This document shows, in pieces, positions 1 through 6,585 of a DNA stretch of 12,837 bases. The first letter of the stretch is position 1. Each line of letters opens with the position of its first letter. The stretch is from Rhodospirillaceae bacterium (lineage in GTDB: Bacteria; Pseudomonadota; Alphaproteobacteria; Rhodospirillales; Magnetovibrionaceae). Location of the stretch: NCBI GenBank assembly GCA_002732845.1, contig NVSZ01000057.1, forward strand, positions 4,936-17,772, read 5' to 3'. Below the pieces are notes generated by a model. The model saw only the letters and a list, made by a program, of their open reading frames with translations. It was not told the origin of the DNA and did no database searches. The position numbers and the translations under genes are program-made.

Positions 1-218
1 TTTTCTTCGAGAATAAAGCCGAAATCTGGGCGCGCCTTGGACAATTCGCGGACCAAAGTTTCTTCGGCCATTTTGTCGGCCATAGAAACAAAGTCAGCAG
101 GGCCTTTGCGCGAAACCTGAAGGTTTTCAACTTCACCAAAGTCACGCACCATACGCCGAGACGCTTTTTGTGCTGCAGACGTCATGACGTTCAAAAGGGC
201 AGAACGGGGATGTGCCAT
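1..218 (-). CDS. suhB: Inositol monophosphatase family protein (SuhB-like), N-terminal part
   Basis: About the first 72 residues are visible, read leftward from the ATG at 216-218; the rest lies beyond the left edge. The protein begins MAHPRSALLNVMTSAAQKA and contains a KGPADFVSMADKMAEE segment and, at the edge, FGFILEE. These match the family's conserved N-terminal pattern K-G-x-x-D-(F/L)-V-(T/S)-x-x-D-x-x-(A/S)-E and the EE metal-ligand motif. Family members dephosphorylate inositol-1-phosphate and related sugar phosphates with Mg2+; E. coli SuhB also takes part in rRNA antitermination. The gene lies 18 bases after the efp stop codon, with an AAGGA-type ribosome site, so it is probably co-transcribed with efp. 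The metal-binding DP-(I/L)-DGT and C-terminal motifs are outside the window, so exact substrate and subfamily cannot be judged. Confidence 0.9.
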   Translation of the reverse strand, partial: MAHPRSALLNVMTSAAQKASRRMVRDFGEVENLQVSRKGPADFVSMADKMAEETLVRELSKARPDFGFILEE

Positions 219-236
219 GTTTAGAGATCCTTAAAT

Positions 237-806
237 TTAGTCTTTGGCGCGTTCAACGTAAGACGCGTCTTCGGTGTTAACGACAATACGCGTTCCGGCG
301 GCGATAAACGGTGGCACTTGGGTACGGATACCGTTTTCCAACAGGGCGGGCTTATAGCTGGAAGAGGCGGTTTGGCCTTTCACAACGGCGTCGGCTTCGG
401 TGACTTCCAAGATAACCGTTTTCGGCAATTTCACGCCCAAAGGTGTGTCGTCATGGCTTTCGACGATAACCTTCATATTTTCCTGCAAGAACAGAACCTG
501 ATCTTCGCCAATATCATTGATGCTGAGTTCGATTTGCTCATAATTTTCCATGTGCATGAACGTATACATGTCGCCATCTGCAAATAAGTATTGGTAATCG
601 TTCTGTTCCAAAGTGGCACGTTCAACGGTTTCTGAAGACCGAAAACGTTGGTTCAATTTTGACCCAGATTGCAAATCTTTCAGTTCAACTTGAAGATACG
701 CACCGCCTTTGCCAGGCTGGGTGTGTTGAATTTTAACCGCGCGCCACAGGCGGTCTTGGTGTTCGATAACCATGCCGGGGCGGATGGTATTGCCGTTGAT
801 TTTCAT
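237..806 (-). CDS. efp: Translation elongation factor P
   Basis: 189 residues, the usual length for EF-P (about 185-190). EF-P enters the ribosomal E site and relieves stalling at polyproline stretches. The N-terminal KOW-like domain starts MKINGNTIRPGMVIEH and carries the exposed loop P31-G32-K33-G34-G35-A36. K33 is the position that lysine-modifying enzymes such as EpmA act on in other bacteria. The middle OB domain contains the YQYLFADGDMYTFMH segment, and the C-terminal domain has the conserved stretch around VTEADAVVKGQTASSSYKPA followed by a V-P-P-F-I-x-x-G-T-x-I-x-V-x-T end. The start is supported by a GGTGAAG-like ribosome site. The gene lies 103 bases after thiE and 18 bases before the suhB-like gene on the same strand. 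No epmA or epmB is in the window, so its modification state is unknown. Confidence 0.97.
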   Translation of the reverse strand: MKINGNTIRPGMVIEHQDRLWRAVKIQHTQPGKGGAYLQVELKDLQSGSKLNQRFRSSETVERATLEQNDYQYLFADGDMYTFMHMENYEQIELSINDIGEDQVLFLQENMKVIVESHDDTPLGVKLPKTVILEVTEADAVVKGQTASSSYKPALLENGIRTQVPPFIAAGTRIVVNTEDASYVERAKD

Positions 807-840
807 GAAACTTCACCGTTGAAAAGAACAAAAAGTGCAA

Positions 841-870
841 GGGCTTGAAAGCCCAAAAAAGGTCAGGACC
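841..870 (-). promoter_or_regulatory. Two small hairpins between thiE and efp
   Basis: On the minus strand this gap holds GGTC-CT-GACC followed by six T, then GGGCT-TTCA-AGCCC followed after five bases by another T-rich run. Both stems are short (3-5 pairs). They could form a weak terminator or attenuator after thiE and before efp, or a simple leader structure. I see no convincing sigma-70 promoter in the gap, so co-transcription with partial termination is as likely as independent transcription of efp. Confidence 0.3.
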
Positions 871-909
871 CGAAAGCCCCAATTCGCGCGGAAACTAACA
901 CTCAGTGGT

Positions 910-1551
910 TTATGAATCAACGGCTATTAATGCCGTAAAATCCCGAACCGCCTGAGCCGGACCTTGTGGGTGGTCCCAGACGCTCGATACCACCGCGATA
1001 AAGCCAGCTCCGGCGTTGATCAGAACAGGGGCATTTTCTAACGTTATGCCGCCGATTGCCACACACGGAACGTTGGTGACGGATGACCAGTCTTCCAATA
1101 TTTCGGGGGCCGGGTGGCCTTTTGCGGCCTTGGTTTCGGTTGGAAAAAAGGCCCCAAAAGCCACGTAATCCGCGCCGCTTTCGGCGGCTTCAATTGCCAA
1201 ATGCCGTGAATCGTGACACGTCACGCCGACAATCGCATTTTTGCCAACGATTGCGCGCGCCGCCTTGGCTCGCAAATCATCTTGCCCCACATGCACGCCA
1301 TCGGCACCCAGTTCGGCCGCCAGTTCGGCGTCGTCATTGATGATAAAAGCAACGTCGCGGTCTTGAACATCTTTCATCAAAACCTGCGCCGCCGCCCGAA
1401 CTTGATTTTGAGGAGCCGGGCTGCCATCGGCATTTTTAAGCCGCAACTGAACACAAGCCACATCCCCAGCATCCAACGCCTCCATCAAAAGTGGGCGAAA
1501 GGTTTCAAGATGAAAAGCGGGTGGGGTAATGAGGTAAAGCTGGCAGGTCAT
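910..1551 (-). CDS. thiE: Thiamine phosphate synthase
   Basis: 213 residues, full length for the family. ThiE joins HMP-pyrophosphate and the thiazole phosphate to make thiamine monophosphate in the cytosol. The TIM-barrel motifs appear in order: QLRLK (35-39), IINDD (70-74), GADGVHVGQDDL (82-93), GVTCHD (109-114), ADYVAFGAFFPTETK (127-141) and VAIGGI (164-169). These include the pyrophosphate- and Mg2+-binding Asp residues and the FPT-x-TK loop. It is the first of three minus-strand genes with efp and the suhB-like gene. No other thiamine genes (thiC, thiG, thiD) are nearby, and I see no TPP riboswitch consensus in the 209 bases before it. A TenI-type paralogue is possible in principle, but the FPTxTK loop and the NDD and VGQDDL motifs favour a true ThiE. 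Confidence 0.92.
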   Translation of the reverse strand: MTCQLYLITPPAFHLETFRPLLMEALDAGDVACVQLRLKNADGSPAPQNQVRAAAQVLMKDVQDRDVAFIINDDAELAAELGADGVHVGQDDLRAKAARAIVGKNAIVGVTCHDSRHLAIEAAESGADYVAFGAFFPTETKAAKGHPAPEILEDWSSVTNVPCVAIGGITLENAPVLINAGAGFIAVVSSVWDHPQGPAQAVRDFTALIAVDS

Positions 1552-1568
1552 AAATAATATCGTTCCCT

Positions 1569-1590
1569 AAAAAAACAGGCCCTAAGGCCT
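1569..1590 (-). terminator. Short GC hairpin plus T7 tract just before thiE
   Basis: On the minus strand AGGCC-TTAG-GGCCT (1577-1590) is followed by G and seven T (1569-1575), ending 17 bases before the thiE ATG. The shape is that of a short intrinsic terminator. It would stop transcription arriving from the phosphodiesterase gene or from a promoter in the preceding 150 bases, so it could act either as an upstream insulator or as an attenuator of thiE. The stem is only five pairs, so efficiency is doubtful. Confidence 0.4.
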
Positions 1591-1649
1591 CGACATTATA
1601 ACGTTTGCAGTTTGAGGGTAAACAGGCATTTAAAAATGAAACGACCGCT

Positions 1650-1661
1650 TAAGAGCTCTTA
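1650..1661. repeat. 12-bp perfect palindrome upstream of thiE
   Basis: TAAGAGCTCTTA reads the same on both strands. It lies in the 209-base gap between the phosphodiesterase gene and thiE. It could be a dimer-binding operator; no regulator family can be assigned from the sequence. Just beside it on the minus strand, AAGCAGGTC and AAGCGGTCG form a loose direct repeat flanking the palindrome. Confidence 0.35.
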
Positions 1662-1689
1662 GAAGACCTGCTTTAGAACGGGAATTTGA

Positions 1690-1710
1690 GTCTGCTTATG
1701 ACCGTAGGTG
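1690..1710 (-). repeat. Left copy of diverged inverted repeat flanking the phosphodiesterase gene
   Basis: Read on the minus strand this is CACCTACGG, TCAT, AAGCAGAC. The copy at 2820-2837 on the plus strand is CACCTGCGG, C, AAGCAGAC. Sixteen bases match over two blocks, with a three-base length difference between them, and the copies are in opposite orientation on either side of the AT-rich phosphodiesterase gene. A small hairpin (GTGCC-CTTC-GGCAC, 1708-1721) overlaps the inner end of this copy; it is not followed by a T tract and so is not a standard terminator. Confidence 0.5.
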
Positions 1711-1760
1711 CCGAAGGGCACTGTCATATGCTCTTTTGCCCTTTATCTCTAAGTTACTCT

Positions 1761-2594
1761 TCAGGCAGCAACTTTAAGCTTGTTTTTCAGCAATAGTTTA
1801 TCAGTCACTGGTTTTCCGTGATTGCGTAGTCCTAGCAACTCACAGATAGAACCACAAATATCCGTTTGTTTTGGCACACAGTTTAACTGATGGGAGAAAG
1901 AGTCACCAATTACAAACAGCGGCACTTCACGCTCTTCAGGTAAAACGCCTCCGTGGCTTTTGTCCTCATTCATGCCATGGTCAGCCGTAATTAAAATTTG
2001 ATAACCGGCTTCGATCCATGTTGGAAGATATTTAGATAACTCTTTATCCGAATGCCGTACTGTATTTCGATAATGTGCACTATCAAGTCCAGAGCGGTGC
2101 CCTGCTTCGTCAATATTCATAGGATGAACCAAGAGAAAATCCGGATCATGGCGGCGACGCAATAATTCAGCATCCAAGTATAAATGGCTGTCAGGGTAAT
2201 CCCCTTCATGATAGAAAAAACCATATTGGATCATTTGTTCAATATCCATGGTATGGCGATCCCTAATTGCATCATAAGGGGTTAGGTTATAGAGTTCACT
2301 TACCCAGTGAAATGCGGCTGCAGCGGTGGTCCTTCCTGCTTTTTGAGCCAAGCTGAAAACACTCTGTTGATTCGAATTGCGGCTAATTTGATTGTGGGTA
2401 ATGCCGCTCACAGCAGGCGCAACACCTGTCAAAATTGTCTCATAAAGAGGACGGGACATGGATGGTAATTCGCATTCGATTTTGTAAAGAGTGGCTTTTT
2501 TTTGCTCTTTCAGGGCTTGAATGAAGCCCATACATTGTTCAGCAGTTTTGTAGGCAAGACCGTCCAACACGATCAGTATTACTTTATTTGTCAT
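1761..2594 (-). CDS. Alkaline-phosphatase-superfamily phosphodiesterase/nucleotide pyrophosphatase-like protein
   Basis: 277 residues, without a signal peptide, so probably cytoplasmic. All seven residues expected for the two-metal centre of nucleotide pyrophosphatase/phosphodiesterase-type enzymes can be placed: D11 (VLDGL), nucleophile S47 in PSMSRPLYETILTG, D162 and H166 (NIDEAGH), D205 and H206 (TADHGM), and H214 (SHGG). The TGVAP-x-x-SGI string after the nucleophile corresponds to the family's TG-x-x-P-x-x-(H)GI. It should hydrolyse a phosphate mono- or diester, but the substrate cannot be read from the sequence; I recall relatives next to organophosphate or phosphonate transporters, and there is none here. 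GAGG-type ribosome site six bases before the ATG. One sampled stretch of the gene is about 43% GC against about 60% in a thiE stretch, and inverted repeats flank it, which suggests transfer. Confidence 0.85.
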   Translation of the reverse strand: MTNKVILIVLDGLAYKTAEQCMGFIQALKEQKKATLYKIECELPSMSRPLYETILTGVAPAVSGITHNQISRNSNQQSVFSLAQKAGRTTAAAAFHWVSELYNLTPYDAIRDRHTMDIEQMIQYGFFYHEGDYPDSHLYLDAELLRRRHDPDFLLVHPMNIDEAGHRSGLDSAHYRNTVRHSDKELSKYLPTWIEAGYQILITADHGMNEDKSHGGVLPEEREVPLFVIGDSFSHQLNCVPKQTDICGSICELLGLRNHGKPVTDKLLLKNKLKVAA

Positions 2595-2819
2595 ATTTCA
2601 CCTCAAAGGTCACGACTTGTGAATATCAACAGGCTTTCAATACAGCTAGGATATGTCGCTAATATGAATAATTTGAGACGGAAAGATGACAAGTTAGTTA
2701 TAAGAATTAACGGAATGAAGCTTACCGAAATTGGGAAGATTCTGGGGTGCTTTCAGGTGTAAACAACAACACTCCATCTCTTTCTTAAAGATTATAGTGT
2801 TGCGTCGACCGATTGAGGT

Positions 2820-2837
2820 CACCTGCGGCAAGCAGAC
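2820..2837 (+). repeat. Right copy of diverged inverted repeat
   Basis: CACCTGCGGCAAGCAGAC on the plus strand, partner of the minus-strand copy at 1690-1710. It lies between the phosphodiesterase promoter region and the terminator of the lectin-like gene, near where base composition returns to that of the neighbours. No transposase, recombinase or clear target-site duplication is seen beside either copy. Confidence 0.5.
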
Positions 2838-2859
2838 ATTATCTAATCTCAAGTTCAAC

Positions 2860-2890
2860 AAAAAAGGCGATCCCGAAGGACCGCCTTTTT
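2860..2890 (-). terminator. Intrinsic terminator of the lectin-like gene, UUCG tetraloop
   Basis: On the minus strand GGCGGTCC-TTCG-GGATCGCC forms an eight-pair stem with a C(UUCG)G tetraloop and one internal G-U pair, followed by six T. An A tract on the 5' side can pair with the T tract. It begins 20 bases after the stop codon at 2911. The G-U pair becomes an A-C mismatch when read on the plus strand, so the minus direction is favoured. Confidence 0.88.
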
Positions 2891-2910
2891 GTGTTTGAGT
2901 GGGGCTTTTT

Positions 2911-3564
2911 TTAATCCGCGGCAAAGCAATAAAACAGTCCCGCACCGCCTGTGCTTTTCAGGTTGTCTTGGGTGCATCCTCTTGATCCATGGGCCGAGGT
3001 CCATGAAATGTTGCCGCCGCCATGGCGGTCATGGTGGCCAACTTGCGCACTGCCTTCGGTGGAACTGGTCCAGTTGCTGCAGGTGTGATCACCCTTTTCC
3101 CAAGGAAAATAGGCGGTGCCGTCATCTTTTGACCCGGTGAGCATATCGTGCACATTGGGTTTATCTCCACGACCGTTAACCTGTTTTCCATTTTCGTCGA
3201 CGGCTGTGCGTTTGACGATGTTGGGGCTGATGTGAAGCTGGTCCAAATCGACCGCGATCAATTCGCCATTTGCATTATACCAAGGGCCGGAACCAATTCT
3301 ATCGCGTGCCGAAGTGCCGCGTTTGATATCCATGCCATCAGGTTGTGTGCTGAGGTAAGCTTTCCAGGTGCGATCTTTTGATCCGGCCGCCGTTGCGAGT
3401 TTTGTGCAATGGGCGTCAGCCCCGGCAAGACCGCCCAGATTTCCGCCTTGGCCGATGCCGACGCTGGTCACGAAAAATCCCATTGGAGCCTCTCCGGCGG
3501 TGGCGATTGATGCGTTCATCAAAAAGCATAATCCGGTTATTGCGAGTGTTTTTGTCATGGTCAT
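2911..3564 (-). CDS. Secreted lectin-like protein with four conserved-looking cysteines
   Basis: 217 residues. The N-terminus (MTMTK, then hydrophobic 6-20) is a signal peptide with a probable cleavage after A21-T22-A23, so the protein is exported to the periplasm or outside. The mature part has GGLAGADAHC (44-53), RTWKAYLST (65-73), ARDRIGSGPWYN (86-97), a segment centred on NGRGDKPNVHDMLTGS (130-145), CSNWTSS (162-168) and C197/C213 near the end in GGAGLFYCFA. This arrangement recalls bacterial secreted proteins often annotated as lectin with a C-type-lectin/endostatin-like fold. Mature cysteines 53, 162, 197 and 213 could pair first-with-last and middle-with-middle, as in C-type lectin domains. 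Ligand and role are unknown. Ribosome site GGGAG nine bases before the first ATG; a second in-frame ATG is two codons on. It is a single-gene unit between two terminators. Confidence 0.75.
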   Translation of the reverse strand: MTMTKTLAITGLCFLMNASIATAGEAPMGFFVTSVGIGQGGNLGGLAGADAHCTKLATAAGSKDRTWKAYLSTQPDGMDIKRGTSARDRIGSGPWYNANGELIAVDLDQLHISPNIVKRTAVDENGKQVNGRGDKPNVHDMLTGSKDDGTAYFPWEKGDHTCSNWTSSTEGSAQVGHHDRHGGGNISWTSAHGSRGCTQDNLKSTGGAGLFYCFAAD

Positions 3565-3617
3565 GTTCGTTTTCTCCCTATATGTGAATACGGCTAACGC
3601 TCTAGAAATAAACTCTA

Positions 3618-3637
3618 TTGTCTACTTTTTCAGACAA
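3618..3637. promoter_or_regulatory. Inverted repeat TTGTCT-N8-AGACAA upstream of the lectin-like gene
   Basis: Perfect six-base arms separated by eight bases, 54 bases before the ATG at 3564 on the minus strand. The placement fits an operator near the promoter of the lectin-like gene. I cannot name a matching regulator family, and no regulator gene is adjacent. The surrounding 3565-3762 is AT-rich with no clear sigma-70 hexamer pair. Confidence 0.35.
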
Positions 3638-3762
3638 GACCAGCCTTTAAGATAGTTGATCATGACAAAAAGAGCAGATTTATTTTGTAAAATATTAGAG
3701 GAGCTTTTCTGAACGCTATATGAACAGGCCTGACTGAAAAATAGGCCAATTCTTTTAAATAC

Positions 3763-3796
3763 AAAAAAAGGGCGATCCATGAGGACCGCCCTTTTT
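3763..3796 (-). terminator. Intrinsic terminator of gap
   Basis: On the minus strand GGGCGGTCC-TCAT-GGATCGCCC makes a nine-pair stem containing one G-U pair, followed by seven T, with a facing A tract. It lies 37 bases after the gap stop codon. The stem is nearly the same as that of the terminator at 2860-2890 (shared GGCGGTCC and GGATCGCC arms); only the loop and one extra pair differ. Confidence 0.9.
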
Positions 3797-3833
3797 CGTT
3801 ATTTATAGTTTGCCTGAGTTGGCAACCAATCAT

Positions 3834-5122
<1,289 letters not shown>

Positions 5123-5152
5123 TTGACGGATACCCCTGTTGAGTCCTATTGT
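5123..5152 (+). promoter_or_regulatory. Sigma-70-like promoter for the DUF4164-zapA cluster
   Basis: TTGACG (5123-5128) and TATTGT (5147-5152) with an 18-base spacer. Predicted transcription would begin near 5159, about 30 bases before the ATG at 5190, which also has a GGGGAG ribosome site. This placement rules against a TTG start at 5139, which would lie inside the promoter. Confidence 0.5.
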
Positions 5153-5189
5153 CGCGTCTCTTAAATGTATACGGGGAGCTTCAAGAAAG

Positions 5190-5465
5190 ATGGCTGGGGA
5201 ACAGCGCGATAGCGAAAAACGCCTGCAAGCGGCCGAGTTGCGCTTAGCCAATGCGATTGTCCGTTTGGAAACGGCGCTTAAAAATCAAAGTCCGGCTGAG
5301 GCAAATGCGGCAGGTGCAGATGAAAATCTGGCCGCAGAACTCAGCCGCCTGCAAACGGAAAACCTTGAACTCAAAGGCCTTGCCCAACAAACGTCAACAC
5401 GCTTGGATGTGACCATTGCCCAACTCAAAGACCATATGGTCGCCACCACAAAAGGGCAGGTTTAA
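5190..5465 (+). CDS. Small coiled-coil protein, DUF4164-like, upstream of zapA
   Basis: 91 residues from the ATG at 5190, chosen because GGGGAG lies 11 bases before it and the predicted promoter lies upstream of it. The whole protein is helical and charged, with two stretches of heptad-like spacing (about 8-32 and 46-82, for example ELSRLQTENLELKGL) and no membrane segment. It resembles the short DUF4164 proteins that I recall directly before zapA in alphaproteobacteria. Function is unknown; the three-base gap to zapA suggests translational coupling and perhaps a part in division-ring assembly, but that is only inference from position. Confidence 0.75.
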   Translation: MAGEQRDSEKRLQAAELRLANAIVRLETALKNQSPAEANAAGADENLAAELSRLQTENLELKGLAQQTSTRLDVTIAQLKDHMVATTKGQV

Positions 5466-5468
5466 GTT

Positions 5469-5795
5469 ATGGCGCAAGTCTCTATCATCGTGAATGCGAA
5501 CACTTATAATGTTTCTTGTGCCGATGGCGAAGAACAACACATTAAAGAGTTAGCCCAAGTTTTAGATGACAAAGTCAGTGAATTGGTCGGCGCAATTGGA
5601 CAAGCGGGCGAAGCGCGTTTGTTGGCGATGGCCGGATTGTTAATGGCCGAAGAATTGAACGAGGCCAAAAAACAGCCTGAACCCGCGCCAGAGCAAGCGC
5701 AAACATCCTCGATAAACGAACAATATTTGATCCAGCGTCTGGAAAGTTTAGCAGTTCACATAGAAAGCATTGCGGAACGCATCGAAGACGCTTAA
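5469..5795 (+). CDS. zapA: Cell division protein ZapA
   Basis: 108 residues. ZapA is a small cytoplasmic protein that binds FtsZ and bundles protofilaments at the Z-ring. The N-terminal part, VSIIVNANTYNVSCADGEEQHIKELA split over 4-29, matches the family's pattern of a short beta hairpin followed by a DGEE-x-x-I/L-x-x-L-A helix. A long C-terminal helix with coiled-coil character (about 75-105, ending SLAVHIESIAERIEDA) provides dimerisation/tetramerisation. It follows the DUF4164-like gene after three bases and precedes the 6S RNA gene, a conserved neighbourhood. Its stop codon lies inside the predicted 6S promoter. Confidence 0.92.
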   Translation: MAQVSIIVNANTYNVSCADGEEQHIKELAQVLDDKVSELVGAIGQAGEARLLAMAGLLMAEELNEAKKQPEPAPEQAQTSSINEQYLIQRLESLAVHIESIAERIEDA

Positions 5796-5798
5796 AAT
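5770..5798 (+). promoter_or_regulatory. Predicted 6S RNA promoter overlapping the zapA stop codon
   Basis: TTGCGG (5770-5775), 17-base spacer, TAAAAT (5793-5798). The -10 box contains the zapA stop codon TAA (5793-5795). The expected start, 5805-5806, is exactly where the closing stem of the 6S RNA begins. Confidence 0.55.
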
Positions 5799-5805
5799 AG
5801 TCTTC

Positions 5806-5966
5806 GGACGGTGGCTGCCCGATTTGTGCAGGTACGACATTCCCTGGGGCTATAAGACTTTCTCGGGAGCTGTCCCTGTTGAACCCGTGGGTTCATTACA
5901 CGGTGCCCACCTGCACCAGCAGGCCACAGAGGATTGCAACAACCCACGGTTGGCGCGGCGCCGTCC
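5806..5966 (+). ncRNA. ssrS: 6S RNA (RNA polymerase-binding regulatory RNA)
   Basis: 6S RNA mimics an open promoter and holds the housekeeping RNA polymerase holoenzyme, adjusting transcription in stationary phase. The locus sits between zapA and the 5-formyl-THF cyclo-ligase gene, its usual place in proteobacteria. About 161 bases form a long rod: GGACGG (5806-5811) pairs with CCGTCC (5961-5966), and GTGCAGGT (5826-5833) pairs with ACCTGCAC (5909-5916). The middle holds the TTCCCTGGGGC segment, and GAACC-CGTG-GGTTC (5881-5894) corresponds to the GAACC...GGGTTC hairpin on the 3' side of E. coli 6S. No protein match was recognised in open frames through it. The 5' end is inferred from the promoter, the 3' end from the closing stem; there is no clear terminator, so processing or read-through into fau is likely. 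Confidence 0.88.
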
Positions 5967-5991
5967 ATTTTATAAATAGAGACTTCTTATT

Positions 5992-6585
5992 TTGTCCTCC
6001 TTTCTCAACAAATCAGAATTACGAGATGTTGCTAAGCAAGCCCGGGCCGAGGCTGCTCAGGGTTTGGGCGATGCAGGTCCACGCGGTTTTTTTGAAAATC
6101 TGTTGGGTCTGTGGGACGAACTCAGCACCCCTTACGAAGGTTTAGAAGCTGTTTTTGCGGGCTATTATCCCATTGGCGATGAATTGGATGTGCGCCCGGC
6201 GATGCTGGCCTTGGATCGTTTAGGGATTCTTCAAAGCTTGCCCGAAGTGACCGCGAAAGACCGCCCGTTGCGGTTTCGCGCGTGGAGCCCCGGTGAAGAT
6301 TTAGAACAAGGAACATTGGGCACCTTGCACCCCTTAAACACGGCCCCCTTGATGCGCCCCGATATTGTGTTGGTGCCGTTGTTGGCCTTTGATGCACGAG
6401 GACATCGTTTGGGGTGGGGCGGGGGCTATTATGACCGCACCCTAGAGCTGCTTCGAAAAACCGGAAAAGTGACGGCGATTGGCGTGGCGTATAGTGCTCA
6501 AGAAGTTGACGTCTTGCCCACAGACAACTATGACCAGCCCGTTGATTGGGTCATTACAGAAAAACAGGTTCTCAAAATCTCATGA
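5992..6585 (+). CDS. fau: 5-formyltetrahydrofolate cyclo-ligase
   Basis: 197 residues. The enzyme (also called 5,10-methenyl-THF synthetase, YgfA) uses ATP to convert 5-formyl-THF to 5,10-methenyl-THF in the folate cycle. The signature GWGGGYYDRT is at 141-150, preceded by VPLLAFD (128-134), and the N-terminal K-x-x-L/A-R segment (about 7-19) is present. The start is TTG at 5992: an in-frame stop lies 15 bases upstream and no in-frame ATG occurs before conserved sequence. AGAGA about ten bases upstream is a poor ribosome site. The gene begins 25 bases after the 6S RNA, as in other proteobacteria, so it is probably read from 6S or zapA transcripts. Its stop overlaps the next gene's ATG. Confidence 0.93.
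   Translation: MSSFLNKSELRDVAKQARAEAAQGLGDAGPRGFFENLLGLWDELSTPYEGLEAVFAGYYPIGDELDVRPAMLALDRLGILQSLPEVTAKDRPLRFRAWSPGEDLEQGTLGTLHPLNTAPLMRPDIVLVPLLAFDARGHRLGWGGGYYDRTLELLRKTGKVTAIGVAYSAQEVDVLPTDNYDQPVDWVITEKQVLKIS

Larger units (their letters stand above)
2595..2910. other. AT-rich intergenic region between the phosphodiesterase and lectin-like genes
   Basis: 316 bases with no credible gene. It holds the ribosome site and presumably the promoter of the phosphodiesterase gene near 2595-2700 (minus strand; I see only weak -35/-10 candidates), the right copy of the inverted repeat at 2820-2837, and the terminator of the lectin-like gene at 2860-2890. Small open frames on both strands here look like chance: one runs through the terminator hairpin, the other overlaps the start of the phosphodiesterase gene antisense. 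Confidence 0.6.

Noticed and set aside
1552..1760. TPP riboswitch upstream of thiE
   Set aside because: I could not find the conserved CUGAGA and ACCUGA-type elements on the minus strand.
2502..2762. Plus-strand frame whose end (MKLTEIGKILG) faintly resembles a helix-turn-helix of recombinases
   Set aside because: It is mostly antisense to the phosphodiesterase gene, has no ribosome site and the resemblance is limited to about 11 residues; probably chance.
2694..2945. 83-codon minus-strand frame
   Set aside because: It reads through the terminator hairpin and into the end of the lectin-like gene in another frame.
3156..3177. RGD tripeptide in the lectin-like protein (residues 132-134)
   Set aside because: A three-residue match is common by chance and lies in a family-conserved GRGD-x-P segment, so it is not evidence of integrin binding.
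5139..5189. Longer N-terminus of the DUF4164-like gene from a TTG at 5139
   Set aside because: The TTG falls between the predicted -35 and -10 boxes, and the ATG at 5190 has a better ribosome site; the added residues do not continue the coiled coil.
5770..6145. Small plus-strand open frames across the 6S RNA
   Set aside because: They overlap a recognised structured RNA and fau in another frame and show no family resemblance.
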